Assembly (NCBI GenBank): GCA_037176725.1
Contig: JAZBRS010000014.1
Location: forward strand, 72,894,501-72,958,500
Direction: 5' to 3'
Source: Posidonia oceanica
Taxonomy: Eukaryota; Streptophyta; Magnoliopsida; Alismatales; Posidoniaceae
DNA length: 64,000 nucleotides
Positions 34,901 through 45,444 of this stretch are shown piece after piece; position 1 is the first letter of the stretch, and every line of letters begins with the position of its first letter. Below the pieces are notes generated by a model that saw nothing but the letters and a program-made list of their open reading frames with translations, ran no database searches and was not told the DNA's origin. A program made the translations under genes and the position numbers.

Positions 34901-36296
34901 GATTAGTTAATTAGGTTTAAAGAGATTTAGTATTGATTAGGGTTTTTAGGGTTTTCTTTGTTTTTGATTTGTTTTTGATTTTGATTAAATGTTTGTTAAA
35001 TCTTTTAAGTTGTTTTTTAATTATGTTTTTCTTCTTAAGTACTTGGGGTGTTAATTAGAATTTTTTAAAATTTATTTTTAGATTAATTAGGATAAGTTAG
35101 CTTTTGATTAGGATTTTAAGGATTTTTGTTAGGTCCTTTTTTAATTTGTTTTCGTTTGTTAATTTCTTTTAATATTTTTTAGGTTAGGTCTTCTTGTTAA
35201 GTTTTTAATTAGGTGTTCTTAAATTTTGATTGTTTGTTTTTATTTTTTAATTAAGTTTTCAAATTGTTTGTTTCTAGGATTGTTAAGTTAAGTTTTTTCC
35301 TTAATTACTAGCCTTAGTATTTCTTAAGTGTTTCCTTTCTTTCAGGATTTGTTTTCTTGATTGTTTTTTAATAGGATTATACTTTTACTCGTTTTGATTA
35401 CATTTTGGTTTTTTCCTTGATTTTACAGCATTTTCCTTTTGTTTGTTTTGCATTTTTAAGTTGCATTCTTGGTTTTCCATTTTAACTAGATTTAGTTAGG
35501 TTTTTGGTTTTTAATGGTTTGTTTAAGTTTTTAATTATTTCGTTTATGGTTTTGGTTTGCTTTTATTTTGTTTTAGAGTTTTAGAGGTTTTTAAGGATTT
35601 TTTAGGGATTTAGTAGAAGGAAGGAAAAGAAAAGGGAAAGAAGGAGAAAAGGGAGAAATAGAGGAGTTAGGAGGAAAAAGAGGAGTTGAAAGAAAATAAT
35701 TTTTTGAAAGTCAAAGAAAATGCTAAAAATAAGATAAATATAAATAAGATTGAGAAGAGATAGATGCACAAGATGGGCCCACCACCAGGCAAGAAGAAGG
35801 GAGAGAAGGGGGTGAAAAGAGGGAGGATAATCAGGAGAGAGAGAGGAGAGAGAAAAGAATAATCTAAGAGAAAGAAAAGGATAATTTGGGTAAATGGAGG
35901 GGTTAGAAGTTTTGAAAAGAGTTGAAATTTGGGGAGTGTGTGGCCTAGATTCCCTAGTGTTGGACCTAGGGTTTTGGTTTAGTTTTGAGAAGGTTTTGTA
36001 AGGGTTTTGAGGTGTAGAAAAAGGGTAGTTTTACCTAGGTTTTCTAGGGTTTTTTGGAGTGGTTTTGGTTTGAAAATTTCTAAGTGTTTGGGTAGGTTTG
36101 CTAAGTTGGGGATGGTGGGTTTTCCTATAGTTTTTGGATAGGTTTTGGGCTTGGAAAGGGGTGTAATCTTAGGTCAAGTTTAGGCTTGTTTTGAAGGGTA
36201 GGATGAAAAGGAATGTGTAGTTTTGACCTAGGTTTGGATCCAGAAGTCACCAGGAGATTCCAATTGATTCCAGTCTGTCAACATGGGGTGTCAACA

Positions 36297-36309
36297 GATG
36301 CCCCTCCCT
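36297..36309 (-). other. Element B polypurine tract
   Basis: The minus strand reads AGGGAGGGGCATC, identical to A, abutting TGTTGACACC of the LTR. Confidence 0.9.
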
Positions 36310-36840
36310 GAGCGAGGTCAAGCGAAGCGAGGCCGCTGCTTAGGGTTGACAAGACACCCCATCTGACCGATGGGAGCAGAAGATTGCTATGGGCGTGAGT
36401 TACTTATTCGGCGGATGTACCGAAAATCGTAGCCCGTTGCTGCAATGTAAAGGTGCAGGTGCAGGTGGATGAGATGCAAAGTATGCAATGCATGCCAATG
36501 CAAATGCAATGCAAATGTTAGTGCAAAAGTTAGTACAGATAAGAATGCTGCTGCAGCAGAAGATGATGATGACGCTGGACTAGTATGCAGTGCTAGAAAA
36601 GAAAAGTGCAAAGGTGATGCAAAAGAAGAATGCTAAAAAGAAACGCGATGTGGCGCAAAGACTCGGCAGGCAGGCCAAACTTGCGCGACAGGGCGAGGAA
36701 GAAAAGTGCAGCTTGTCCCCGCCTAGGGAGCAAGCTAGCAAAAAGGGTGCGAGGGGAGAGAGGCCGACTCTCCTATCACAGAGGGATGCGGGACTTTGCT
36801 TTCCTGGGACAAAGTTGCGCGAAGAGGGTGATAAGGTGTC
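36310..36840 (-). other. Element B 3' untranslated region next to the PPT
   Basis: 36310-36390 is conserved with A (18780-18860). The rest is A/G-rich with TGCAATGC-type repeats on the plus strand and shows no coding similarity. Confidence 0.5.
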
Positions 36841-36854
36841 GGGCTTATCGGTCG

Positions 36855-37830
36855 GATAGTTTACGGTCCTATCAACCGGAAGCGATAGTTTACGGACCTA
36901 TCAACCGGAAGCGATAGTTTACGGACCTATCAACCGGAAGCAGTTGTGAGTGATAGTTACGGAATATCAGCCGTAAAACATGATTGTGCAGGATAGTTTA
37001 CGGTCCTATCAACCAGGAGCGATAGTGTACGGGCCTATCAACCGGAAGCGATAGTTTACACGCCTATCAACCGGGAGTGATAATTTACGGTCCTATCAAC
37101 CAAAAGCACAATCCATGAGTGATAGTTACTGGTTATCAGCCGTATAACGCAAATGCCAGAGAATGATAGTTTACGGGCCTATCAACCGGGAGCGATAGTT
37201 TACGGGCCTATCAACCGGGAGCGATAGTTTATGGTCTTATCAACTGGAAAGGGCATTTGCGAGTGATAGTTACAGGATATTAGCCGTATAACATGATTGG
37301 CGCAGCGATAGTTTACGGTCCTATCAACCGGAAGCGATAGTTTACAGGCCTATCAACCGGAAGCGATAGTTTACGGACCTATCAACCGGGAGCGATAGTT
37401 TACGGACCTATCAACCAGGAAGCGCAATCATGAGGGATAGTTACTGGTTATCAGCTGTATAATGCAATTGCAAGTGATAGTTTACGGTCCTATCAACCGG
37501 AAGTGATAGTTTATGGGCCTATCAACCGGGAGCGATAGTTTACAGGCCTATCAACCAGGAGCGATAGTTTACGGTCCTATCAACCGGAAAATGCAATTGC
37601 AAGGGATAGTTACTGGATATCAACTGTATAACATAATTGCAAGTGATAGTTTTGGATATCAGCCAAGGATGAGTTTTGGATCATCAGCCAGAGAATGATA
37701 GTTTACGGCCCTATCAACCGGAAAGTGCAATTACGAGGGACAGTTACTGGATGTCAGCCGTATAACACAACTGCGGGCTAAATAAGACATCAGCCCATGA
37801 TGATAGTTTACGGTCCTATCAACCGGAGAG
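36855..37830 (-). repeat. Hairpin array 1 of element B (about 21 helix-2 units plus 8 helix-1 units)
   Basis: Units of 28-29 bp on the plus strand read GATAGTTTACGG..CCTATC, AACCGGAAGC. On the element's sense strand this is GATAGG-TCCGTA-AACTATC preceded by CCGGTT, a version of helix 2. After every three or four units a different unit occurs (sense GGCTGATA...ACTATC), which is a version of helix 1. This gives a higher-order repeat of roughly 140-170 bp. Confidence 0.85.
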
Positions 37831-37836
37831 AGCAGT

Positions 37837-38015
37837 GATTGATTGATTGATGATTGATATGAAAAAGAGGGATTGATTGATTGAAAGTTTGATAAGAAAA
37901 GGATTGATAAGATTGATTGATTGATTGAAAGTTTGATAAGAAAAGGAGTGATTGATTGATTGAAAGTTTGATAAGAAAAGGATTGATAAGATTGATTGAA
38001 AGTTTGATAAGAAAA
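37837..38015 (-). repeat. GATT-rich tandem repeat between the B hairpin arrays
   Basis: The plus strand is made of GATTGATTGA and AAAGTTTGATAAGAAAAGG blocks repeated about four times. It looks like decayed helix-2 sequence mixed with a tetranucleotide expansion. Confidence 0.75.
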
Positions 38016-38019
38016 GGAT

Positions 38020-38632
38020 TGATAAGATATCGGACTTATCAGCCGGCAAAGGGAAAGGGGTGATAAGATATCGGACTTATCGGCCGGTAAATGAATAAAA
38101 GAATAGAATGATAAGATATCGGACTTATCGACCGGCAAAGAGGGGATGAAGGAATGATAAGATATCGGACTTATCGGCCGGCAAAGGGAAAGAGATGATA
38201 AGATATCGGACTTATCGGCCGGCAAATGAATAAAAGAATAGAATGATAAGATTTCGGACTTATCGGCCGGCAAAGAGGGGATAAAGGAATGATAAGATAT
38301 CGAAGTTATCGGCCGGCAAAGGGAAAGAGATGATAAGATATCGGATTTATCGGCTGGCAAATGAATAAAAGGATAGAATGATAAGATATCGGACTTATCG
38401 ACCGGCAAAGAGGGGATAAAGGAATGATAAGATATCGGACTTATCGGCCGGCAAAGGGAAAGAGATGATAAGATATCGGACTTATCGACCGGCAAATGAA
38501 TAAAAGAATAGAATGATAAGATATCGGACTTATCAGCCGGCAAAGAGGGGATAAAGGAATGATAAGATATCGGACTTATCGACCGGCAAAGGGAAAGAGA
38601 TGATAAGATATCGGACTTATCGATCGGCAAAT
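38020..38632 (-). repeat. Hairpin array 2 of element B (about 14 copies)
   Basis: The core is GATAAGATATCGGACTTATC with arms GATAAG/CTTATC (6 bp); on the sense strand the loop is TCCGATAT. Each core is followed by CGGCCGGCAAAG- or AAATGAATAAAAG-type spacers, alternating in a three-unit, roughly 135 bp higher-order repeat. The arms correspond to the GATAAGT/ACTTATC helix of A at 17630. Confidence 0.87.
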
Positions 38633-38654
38633 GAATGGGTTTCGCGAGAGCGAA

Positions 38655-38790
38655 TCATCCCATGATACCAAGAATATCATGAGGGAAAGAGAGGGAGAAT
38701 GATACCAAGGGGCGATCAAAAGATGCCCCTGGTATTAGGATGATACCAGGGGTTGGCCAACGCGTCCTTGGCATCGTAAGCAAAGGGTGA
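38655..38790 (-). other. Competing-helix module in element B
   Basis: On the sense (minus) strand, CCCCTGGTAT and ATACCAGGGG form a perfect 10-bp helix around CATCCTA. The same ATACCAGGGGC can instead pair downstream with GCCCCTTGGTAT. It matches the A modules at 17031 and 17326. Confidence 0.6.
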
Positions 38791-38814
38791 AGACAAAACT
38801 GTCGTGTTTGCCAG

Positions 38815-38905
38815 ACGAGTAGTTTGGGGTATCAGCCCGAAGATAATGACAGGTTGACGGGCCTATTGCCGGGCAGTTGAGGGTGCCAGCCCGTTGATGA
38901 AGATC
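38815..38905 (-). other. Two-helix hairpin module in element B
   Basis: On the minus strand: GGGCTGGCA, CCCTCAAC, TGCCCGGC, then a weaker helix 2 (AATAGG/CCTGTC) around CCCGTCAA. A second, decayed GGGCTGATA unit follows. It keeps the ancestral form that the arrays were presumably derived from. Confidence 0.6.
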
Positions 38906-39293
38906 TGGATGACGGTGCCCGACAGCTTGTTTGTTCAGATGTCATGGGTCAGCAGTTGGGTTGACTGATGAGGACTTTCCCGCAGTGTTTAGCAGCAAGT
39001 CTGGCCAGGAGCCTTGCAGATATGATTGATATGACGATGTATGCACTTGAAGCAGATTTGAAATGCAAATAGGTGGCTCAGAACGCCTTTGTATTGATTG
39101 AACTTGATTACATGCCTGTGACAGGCCAAATGTTTACAGCGGAAAATAGGCAGACAGTTACATGGATGCTCTAGTCGGTCTGGGCTTTCTTTGCCCTTCG
39201 GGAGTCAGGGAACTGCGAAACGCCAGGAGGTATCTCACTGATAGGCCAGAAAGCTTGTACCTCCGTCAGATATTCGGGAGTATATCCCGAGCC
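38906..39293 (-). other. Element B sequence downstream of the PMD gene
   Basis: No ORF. On the minus strand, around 39060-39130, GGCCTGTCACAGGC and ATCAATACAAAGG resemble the 3' end of the C PMD gene (GGCCTGCCGCAGGC, ATCAATGAAAAC) and look like a plant polyadenylation region. Confidence 0.45.
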
Positions 39294-40373
39294 TTATGCA
39301 GATGCCAGGTCAGTAGACCGCACTCCATGCCGCATGAGATCAGCCAGTTTTGTTGTAGCAAATGTTGTCCCGTAAGGATATGCTTGAAGGAGTCTTGGGG
39401 CTGTGCTATCTATGAAGGCGCCCTACTGGAGGCCGAACTACTGCATGACCCGGATGGGGTGATACTCCACGCCTCTGGTGAATCTAGGCAGCACCACGAG
39501 TCGCGCATCGCGGGTATCGAAGAAGATAGTAAAGGGCTCTACCGCAGACAGGATGATGCGCCAAGTGACGGTGTCGTCCGTCAGCTCAGATAACTTTTTG
39601 TATTCTTCGGGGACCTTCTTCATTGTCCTGGCGTGGCCGTTGTTGTAGTATGTTTCAATGATGTGGCCCTGGGGGCGCAGCAAGTTCAATTCAAGGTGCG
39701 CAGCCAGCCAGATCTGTACTAGCACTCCACAGCCGTGGAAGTGGCGGCAGCGGTGGGAGATGCAGTCCAGTCCACAGTAAGCTTCAGCCAAGACGACTGG
39801 TGCCAGGTCGATCTGCCTAGTCACCACAGCTAGTGCAATTTCAGCAATTTCTATCACGACTGTCATCCAGCCATGAGTGAAGATCAGCTCTCCCAGAAAT
39901 TGAGTGACAAATCTCCGAAGCCACAAATCATCTCCGAGTTCAGCACGCTTGTCTATGATTTCATCAAAGTAGTGCAAGCGCAGCATGGGCGCGGGGCCGC
40001 TGGTGCAGATCAGTCTTTGCTGACACCTGTCAGTAGATAGCCCAGATAGCTTGCAGAGGACTGCTATGTATTTGTCACGCCTCATGAAAATGGGCGGTCC
40101 CATCAGCCGGGAGAAGCCACAGATGCGGTGCACCTCCTCCAGAGTAGGTGTCAGCTTAGTCCTTCCGAAGCAGAAGACATGGTGCACCGGCTTCCAGAAT
40201 CTTGCGGCAGCGCACAGAAGATGACGGCTCACTTCAACATTAGCCGCTTTCAGTCATTTCGTAGGTATGCCCCAGAGGCACAGCTTCTCGCAGTCTTCCT
40301 GAGTAAGCTTGCCAAACCAGCCCCGCAGGGCTTCAGAACAGTGCACTGGGGTTTCAAGAGTTGGATATCCCAT
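39294..40373 (-). pseudogene. Element B plant-mobile-domain-like gene, with stops
   Basis: The frame begins at ATG 40373-40371 (MGYPTL, matching MGFPTL in C) and ends at TAA 39294, 359 codons against 375 in C. Three premature stops interrupt it: TGA at 40254 and two TAG near 39438 and 39423, the TAGs replacing Gln or Arg of C. Readable blocks are SRHLLCAAARFWKP, LTPTLEEVHRICGF, GPPIFMRRD, LICTSGPAPMLRL, FLGELIFTHG, SHRCRHFHGCG and EYHPIRVM. LTPTLEEV is typical of the PMD/DUF7745 group carried by plant transposons and related to MAIN/MAIL1. The molecular role in the element is not known. It lies after integrase in the same orientation. Confidence 0.8.
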
Positions 40374-41915
40374 GGCGTAGGCCGTAGGGGTACAGGCAGA
40401 TGCTGCAGAGCTTGAAGGTACCTGTTATCAATACTGTAGACAGTCAGAACACACAGGCATATAATCTTTAACAGGAAGCAGAATCTAAGGCTGATAAAGC
40501 AGTTCAATATGTATTTAGCAGTTAATATCAGAATAAAGCAGCTAGGCACACATAGGCAGGAGAGTTCTGTAGCAGTCTTGTTGACATGGGGCGAGGACTT
40601 GGCAGGAGATCTGGACCAGCGCAGCTCGAACGGCGTCAACGCGTGCTTGGCAAGGAGTACTGTCTCAGAGTCGAAGTGAGTTGCAGAGCGGAACGATTGA
40701 TAAGAAGGAAAGGATGATTGAAGATGCATGTATGCATGATGCAGGTTGGTATGCTTAAGAGATGATTAGTATGCTTTGGTGCCCTCAGCATATGGAGTGC
40801 TTTGGTGCCCTCAGCATATGGAGTGCTTTGGTGCCTACTGCAGAGGAAGGGAGTGATCCCTGCCTCACTGGGCCCTACTTGGACTCTTAGCTTGCTGGTG
40901 GCACTCTGGAACGGGTGTTGGCAGTATACAGGTGGTGGTGTGGTGAGGACAGGTTACCTGCCGGGCTCTCAGGACCTACACCTACTCTTTCTACTCTCAT
41001 TTTTTTTTATTTCTCCCTCATGGGTATGCAGTCTTTCTCTGCCCCTAGTTAGGAGATGGTAAGTGTTTGCTTTTGGAGGGAAGTGGTAGACCCTTTTAGG
41101 CTTACACCCTTGGGTTTCTTGTGAGTATGGGGGGATGATATTGCCTGCATCTTCGGGTCGATCCTTGTCTAACCCTTTTTTCATTTTGTTGTTTTGTTTT
41201 GTTTTGTTTGTTTTTTTTATTCTTATTCTTTTTTTTTGCTTGCTTTTTCTCTTCTCTTTTTTTGTTTTTGTTTGCTTGCTTTTTTTCCTTCTCTCTTTTT
41301 TTTTTCAGGCTTTTGTTATCCCCATTTTGGAGGTGAAAAGAAGGGTGTTTGGGTTGTAATGGATGTGGGCTTTGGGTCTGCTATGTGGTGGGTAGAAGGA
41401 ACAGGGTTAGACTACACACCTCTATCTCTAGGGCCGGCTTCTGTCTTCGTCTTCTGTTCCTTGGACGCGCCCAAGCCTAGATGTCTATTCTCACTTTCTT
41501 CAACCTCACATCCTAGCATTTTTTTCTCCCTCAGAGGTGTTTGTCCTTACGAGTTTTAGGCAGTTCGCCTGTTCTAATTGATGGTGGCTCCCTCACTAGC
41601 TAAGGCATCTAAGTAGTGCCAAGTGAGGCAGGGTGGACTCTTTCCAAAGCAGGCAGGCAAGCACTTCCGATTTTCATCACCGGGTAGAAGATGCAATGCA
41701 TGATTTGAGAGGATGACGATGATGATATGGAAAACGTTGATGCATGTTTTGAGAGGATGACGATGATGATTTGAAAAGAGAGATGATGCATGAGCGGATG
41801 TTCAAGAACAAAAGTAAGAGACAAGATACCAGGTGCAGGTAGGATGGGAATGTAAGTAGTGAGAATGTAAGTGTATAGGTGGGAGAAGAGTATCTGCAAC
41901 GGGGCCGCCTTTGGC
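40374..41915 (-). other. Element B spacer between integrase and the PMD gene
   Basis: A 1.5 kb non-coding stretch. It contains a long T-rich tract on the plus strand (41165-41310), which is A-rich on the element's sense strand, and a 29-bp duplication (TTTGGTGCCCTCAGCATATG, about 40778-40835). The 360 bp before the PMD start (to about 40730) are conserved with C and end in ...ATTGATAACAG|GTACC, a possible splice acceptor. Confidence 0.5.
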
Positions 41916-44900
41916 TACTGAAAGTACTTCTTGAGGTAGCAGAGGTTGACGGGCTTAGACTGCTCGACTTGTTCCATATCCTCAAGAGTTACAACACCGC
42001 CTGAAAAGATTTGCTTCTACAAAGGGGCCACGCCAGTTAGGTCGAAATTTCCCTCGACCATCAGGCAAGTGAATGGCGTGCAGAACAAGGTCCCTTGTCT
42101 GGAAGCCTCTTGGCTGAACTTTCTTCAAGTAAGACCTGGCCATTCTCTTTTGATAGCAGTGAGCATTATGCATAGCTTGTAGCCTGTGCTCATCAATCAG
42201 GTTCAGTTGGACACAGCGATCTTCGACCCATTCTACTTCATCCAACTCAGCTTCGCGTAGGATCCGTAGTGAGAGGATCTCTACCTTGACGGGCAGCACC
42301 GCCTCCATGCCATACACTAGAGAGTATGGGGTGGCACCTGTTGTAGTGCAGACGGATGTCCTATACGCCCACAATGCGTAAGGAAGCTTGTCGTGCTAGT
42401 CCTTATGAGTTTCCGCCATTTTCTTCAAGATTTTGACCAGATTTTTGTTGGCAGACTCCACTGCACCGTTCATCTGTGGCCGGTAAGGCGAGGATCTGTG
42501 ATGTTTGATATTGAAGCTTTGCAAATAGTCTTTGATCCTCTTAGCAATGAAATTCGTGCCATTGTCAGATATAATTGCATGCGGGACCCCGTACCAGGCT
42601 ATGATATTGTTTTTGATGAACTTTTCTATAGCCACAGCAGTCACCGTCTTGTAGGAGGTCGCTTCCACCCGTTTAGTGAAGTAATCAATTGCTACTAGAA
42701 TGTAACGATGACCATTAGAAGCTAGAGGGTGGATGGCGCCAATGACATCAATCCCCCAGGTGGAGAAGGGCCATGGCAACGACATGCTGTGCAGTTCTTG
42801 AGGGGGCGCCTGAATAAAGTTGCCATGCACTTGGCTGTTATGGCATCTGCGCACGAATCGGCAGCAGTCAGCTTCCATAGTCAGCCAGTAGTATCCTTGC
42901 AGCATTATTTTCTTAGCCAGGAGGACGCCATTCATGTGCGGGCCGCAGGTCCCCGCATGCACTTGAAGCATCAGCACATCAGCCTCTGATTAGTTCAGGC
43001 AGCGCAGGAGCATTTGATTGTATGATCTTTTGTACAACTGTCCTGCCCCCAATACATACTTTGACGCCAGACGCGTCAGAGTTCTTTTGTCCACTGCTGA
43101 GGTACCAGGTGGAAAGCTACCAGACTCCAAGAAAGCTTTTATGTCTTTGTACCAGGGCTGCTCCTCTGTTGTTGAGTCTACCTCTTCAATGTTCATACAG
43201 TGTGCAGGCTGCTCAATGCGAGTAACAGATACATCCATTGTGCTGTCTTCAGGTATACTGAGCTAGGACGCCAGGGTAGCTAACGCATCTGCATATGCGT
43301 TCCTCGCTCGGTTCATGTATGTGAAGCGGATGCTTGCAAATTGTTCTATCAGCTTCAGCAGGTGTTCATGAAATGGCAATAGCTTCGGATCTTTTGTTTT
43401 CCACTCGCCATTGACTTGAGAGATCACCAGCATAGCATCGCCGTGCACCAGCAGCTTCTGTACCTCATGCTCGAGGGCGACATTCAGTCCTAAGATGCAT
43501 GCCTCGTACTCTGCTTCGTTGTTAGTGCATTTGAAGGTCAGCTTCCTGGAGAAGGGAATCATCTGTCCCTGAGGCGTTGTCAGCACTGCGCCTACACCTC
43601 GGCCTTTTTTGTTTACAACACCATCAAAGTATAGCTGCCATTGCTCCTGATCTTCAGAGTCTTTGTCTTCAGAGTCCTCCATTGCAAACAGAATGTCTTC
43701 ATCTAGAAACTACGTCTGGAGTGGCTGATATTCAGGCAGTGGGAGATCAGCAAGATGGTCTGCCATAGCTTGGCCTTTCATAGATTTCTGCGTGACAAAG
43801 GTAATGTCGTACTGAGATAGTAGCACCTACCACTTAACACATCTGCCTACCATGGCCGGTTTTTGAAAGAGGAACATGATTGGATCATGCCGGCATAAGA
43901 GCTGAACTGAGTATGCCATCATGTAGTGCCTTAATTTCTGTGCAGCCCAGACGAGGGACAGGCAGGTCTTCTCTATTGTACTGTACCTGGCTTCGCATTC
44001 ATTGAACTTCTTGCTCAGGAAGTAAATGTCGCATTCCTTTCTACCAGATTCGTCATGTTGGCCTAAGACGGCGCCCATGGAATGCTACGTGGTAGAAAGG
44101 TAGAGAAGTAAGGGTCTCCCTGGAGTGGGGGGAACCAAGACAGGAGGCTTAATCAGCAGCTGCTTGATCTTGGCAAATGCAGCCTGACACTCCTCACTCC
44201 AATGAATCTGCGCATTCTTCTTCAGGAGCTTGAATATAGGTTCACAGATGGGCGTAAGCTGTGCAATGAAGCAACTAATGTATTGTAAACGCCCAAGCAG
44301 ACCTCTGACCTCCTTTTCAGTCCGGGGGGGTGGCATATCCACGATGGCTTTTGCCTTCATCAGGTCCACTTCAATCCCCCTTTGGCTAACAATGTAGCCC
44401 AGCAGTTTGCCAGATGACACCCCGAATACACACTTGTTGGGATTCAGGTGCAGCTTGTACTTCCGTAGACGAGTAAAGAGCTTCTTCAGACAGGCAAGAT
44501 GATCTTCAGGCTCTCTGGTTTTAGCAATCATGTCGTCTACATAGACCTCCACCTCTTGGTGCATGAGGTCGTGGAACAGTGCAGTCATGGCCCTCTGATA
44601 GGTTGCGCCAGCATTCTTCAGCCCGAACGGCATGACTTGGTAGCAGAAGACTCCCCAAGGGGTGATGAATGAAGTCTTTTCCATGTCTTCTTCTGCCATT
44701 TTGATCTGATTATATCCAGAGAAGCCGTCCATGAACGAGAGCATCTTGTGGCCCATTATATTGTCGACTAGGACGTCAATGTGAGGCAATGGGAAGTCGT
44801 CCTTGGGACTCGCCTTGTTCAGGTCCCTATAGTCGATGCAGATCCGGACGCGGCCATCTTTCTTGGGCACAGGTACAATGTTTGCCAGCCACTCAGGATA

Positions 44901-45444
44901 AAGGATGACCTTGAGGAAATTGACTCTGTGCTATTTCATGATCTCTTCTTTGATCATAAGCAGCCACTGCGGTCGCTATCTTTTCAGCTTCTGCTTTACT
45001 GGCTTGGCATCTGGGTCCAGGGATAGGTTGTGCACCACTATCTCTATGTCAAGGCCAACCACATCTTCGTAACTCCAGGCGAAGACATCCACATATTCTT
45101 TTAAGAATGTGATGAACTCTGCTCAAGCCTGGGGGGACAGCTAGGCACTGATGCGAACTTCTCTGACTTCCTCAGCAGTACCAATATTGACAACCTCTGT
45201 TTCTTCTTCAACAAGGAAGTTGGGGCCTTCTAGGTCGTCGTCACAGGGCTGGAACTCGGGCAATGGTTCGTCAGTCTCATCCTTGCCCGTATCATCCTCC
45301 TTTCCATAAGCAATAAGTTTCGAGAGGATCTCTTTCTCAAAAGAAGGATTTGTGATGTCGAAAGAGTGTATATGTTCCGCTGATTGGCCCTGGTGACGCT
45401 TCAGGATGGTCACGCTTACTCGAGTATTCTTGTAGCCTCGGTGC
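41916..45444 (-). pseudogene. Element B pol pseudogene: spacer, RT, RNase H, integrase
   Basis: One minus-strand frame covers almost everything, with ten stops (at about 45141, 45123, 44976, 44931, 44085, 43827, 43710, 43263, 42990, 42396) and a frameshift near 41985. From 5': an acidic spacer before RT (FAWSYEDV); RT with PEWLANIVPVPKK, RICIDYRDLNKA, the catalytic YVDDM and LGYIVS; a connection with FLSKKFNECEARYSTIEK; RNase H with YFDGVV, NEAEYEA, HGDAM and NAYADALA, all acidic residues present; an integrase zinc region (HAGTCGPH, CCRFVRRC); a DDE core (WGIDVIG, ISDNGTNF, MNGAVES); and a GPF region (NWRGPF). C interrupts it at 45445. Catalytic residues are preserved, so decay came late. It is the likely type of enzyme source for A, C and D. 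Confidence 0.92.
45440..45444 (+). repeat. Predicted target site duplication of element C (GGTGC)
   Basis: Five bases before the C 5' LTR. The second copy should follow the C 3' LTR outside the window. Confidence 0.55.

Larger units (their letters stand above)
30286..36296 (-). repeat. Element B 3' LTR (6011 bp)
   Basis: On the minus strand it runs from TGTTGACACCCC (36296) to GGGATTACTACA (30286), directly after the PPT. The order of parts matches A and C: an AT-rich low-GC part (34800-35600), a GC-rich part (33150-34700), an A-rich drift zone (32200-33100), a conserved block with a splice donor (31920-32135), a 30-bp array (31010-31475) and the conserved tail. The 46-bp array of A is not expanded here. 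Confidence 0.9.
30286..45444 (-). mobile_element. Element B: Tat-like element with RT-RNase H-integrase and PMD genes, partial
   Basis: A minus-strand element. From high to low coordinates it shows a pol spacer, RT, RNase H, integrase, a PMD-like gene, a structured 3' region, PPT and a 6.0 kb 3' LTR. Element C is inserted in pol at 45445, so protease, gag, leader and 5' LTR are beyond the window. All genes carry stops. It is the only element here that shows RT and RNase H, so it represents the once-autonomous type. Confidence 0.9.

Noticed and set aside
37731..38630. 299-codon minus-strand ORF rich in DKSDILS repeats
   Set aside because: It is a translation of the hairpin array only; it has no non-repetitive part and no conserved start.
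36855..38632. CRISPR-like regular repeats
   Set aside because: The genome is plant, there are no cas genes, and the spacers are themselves repeated.
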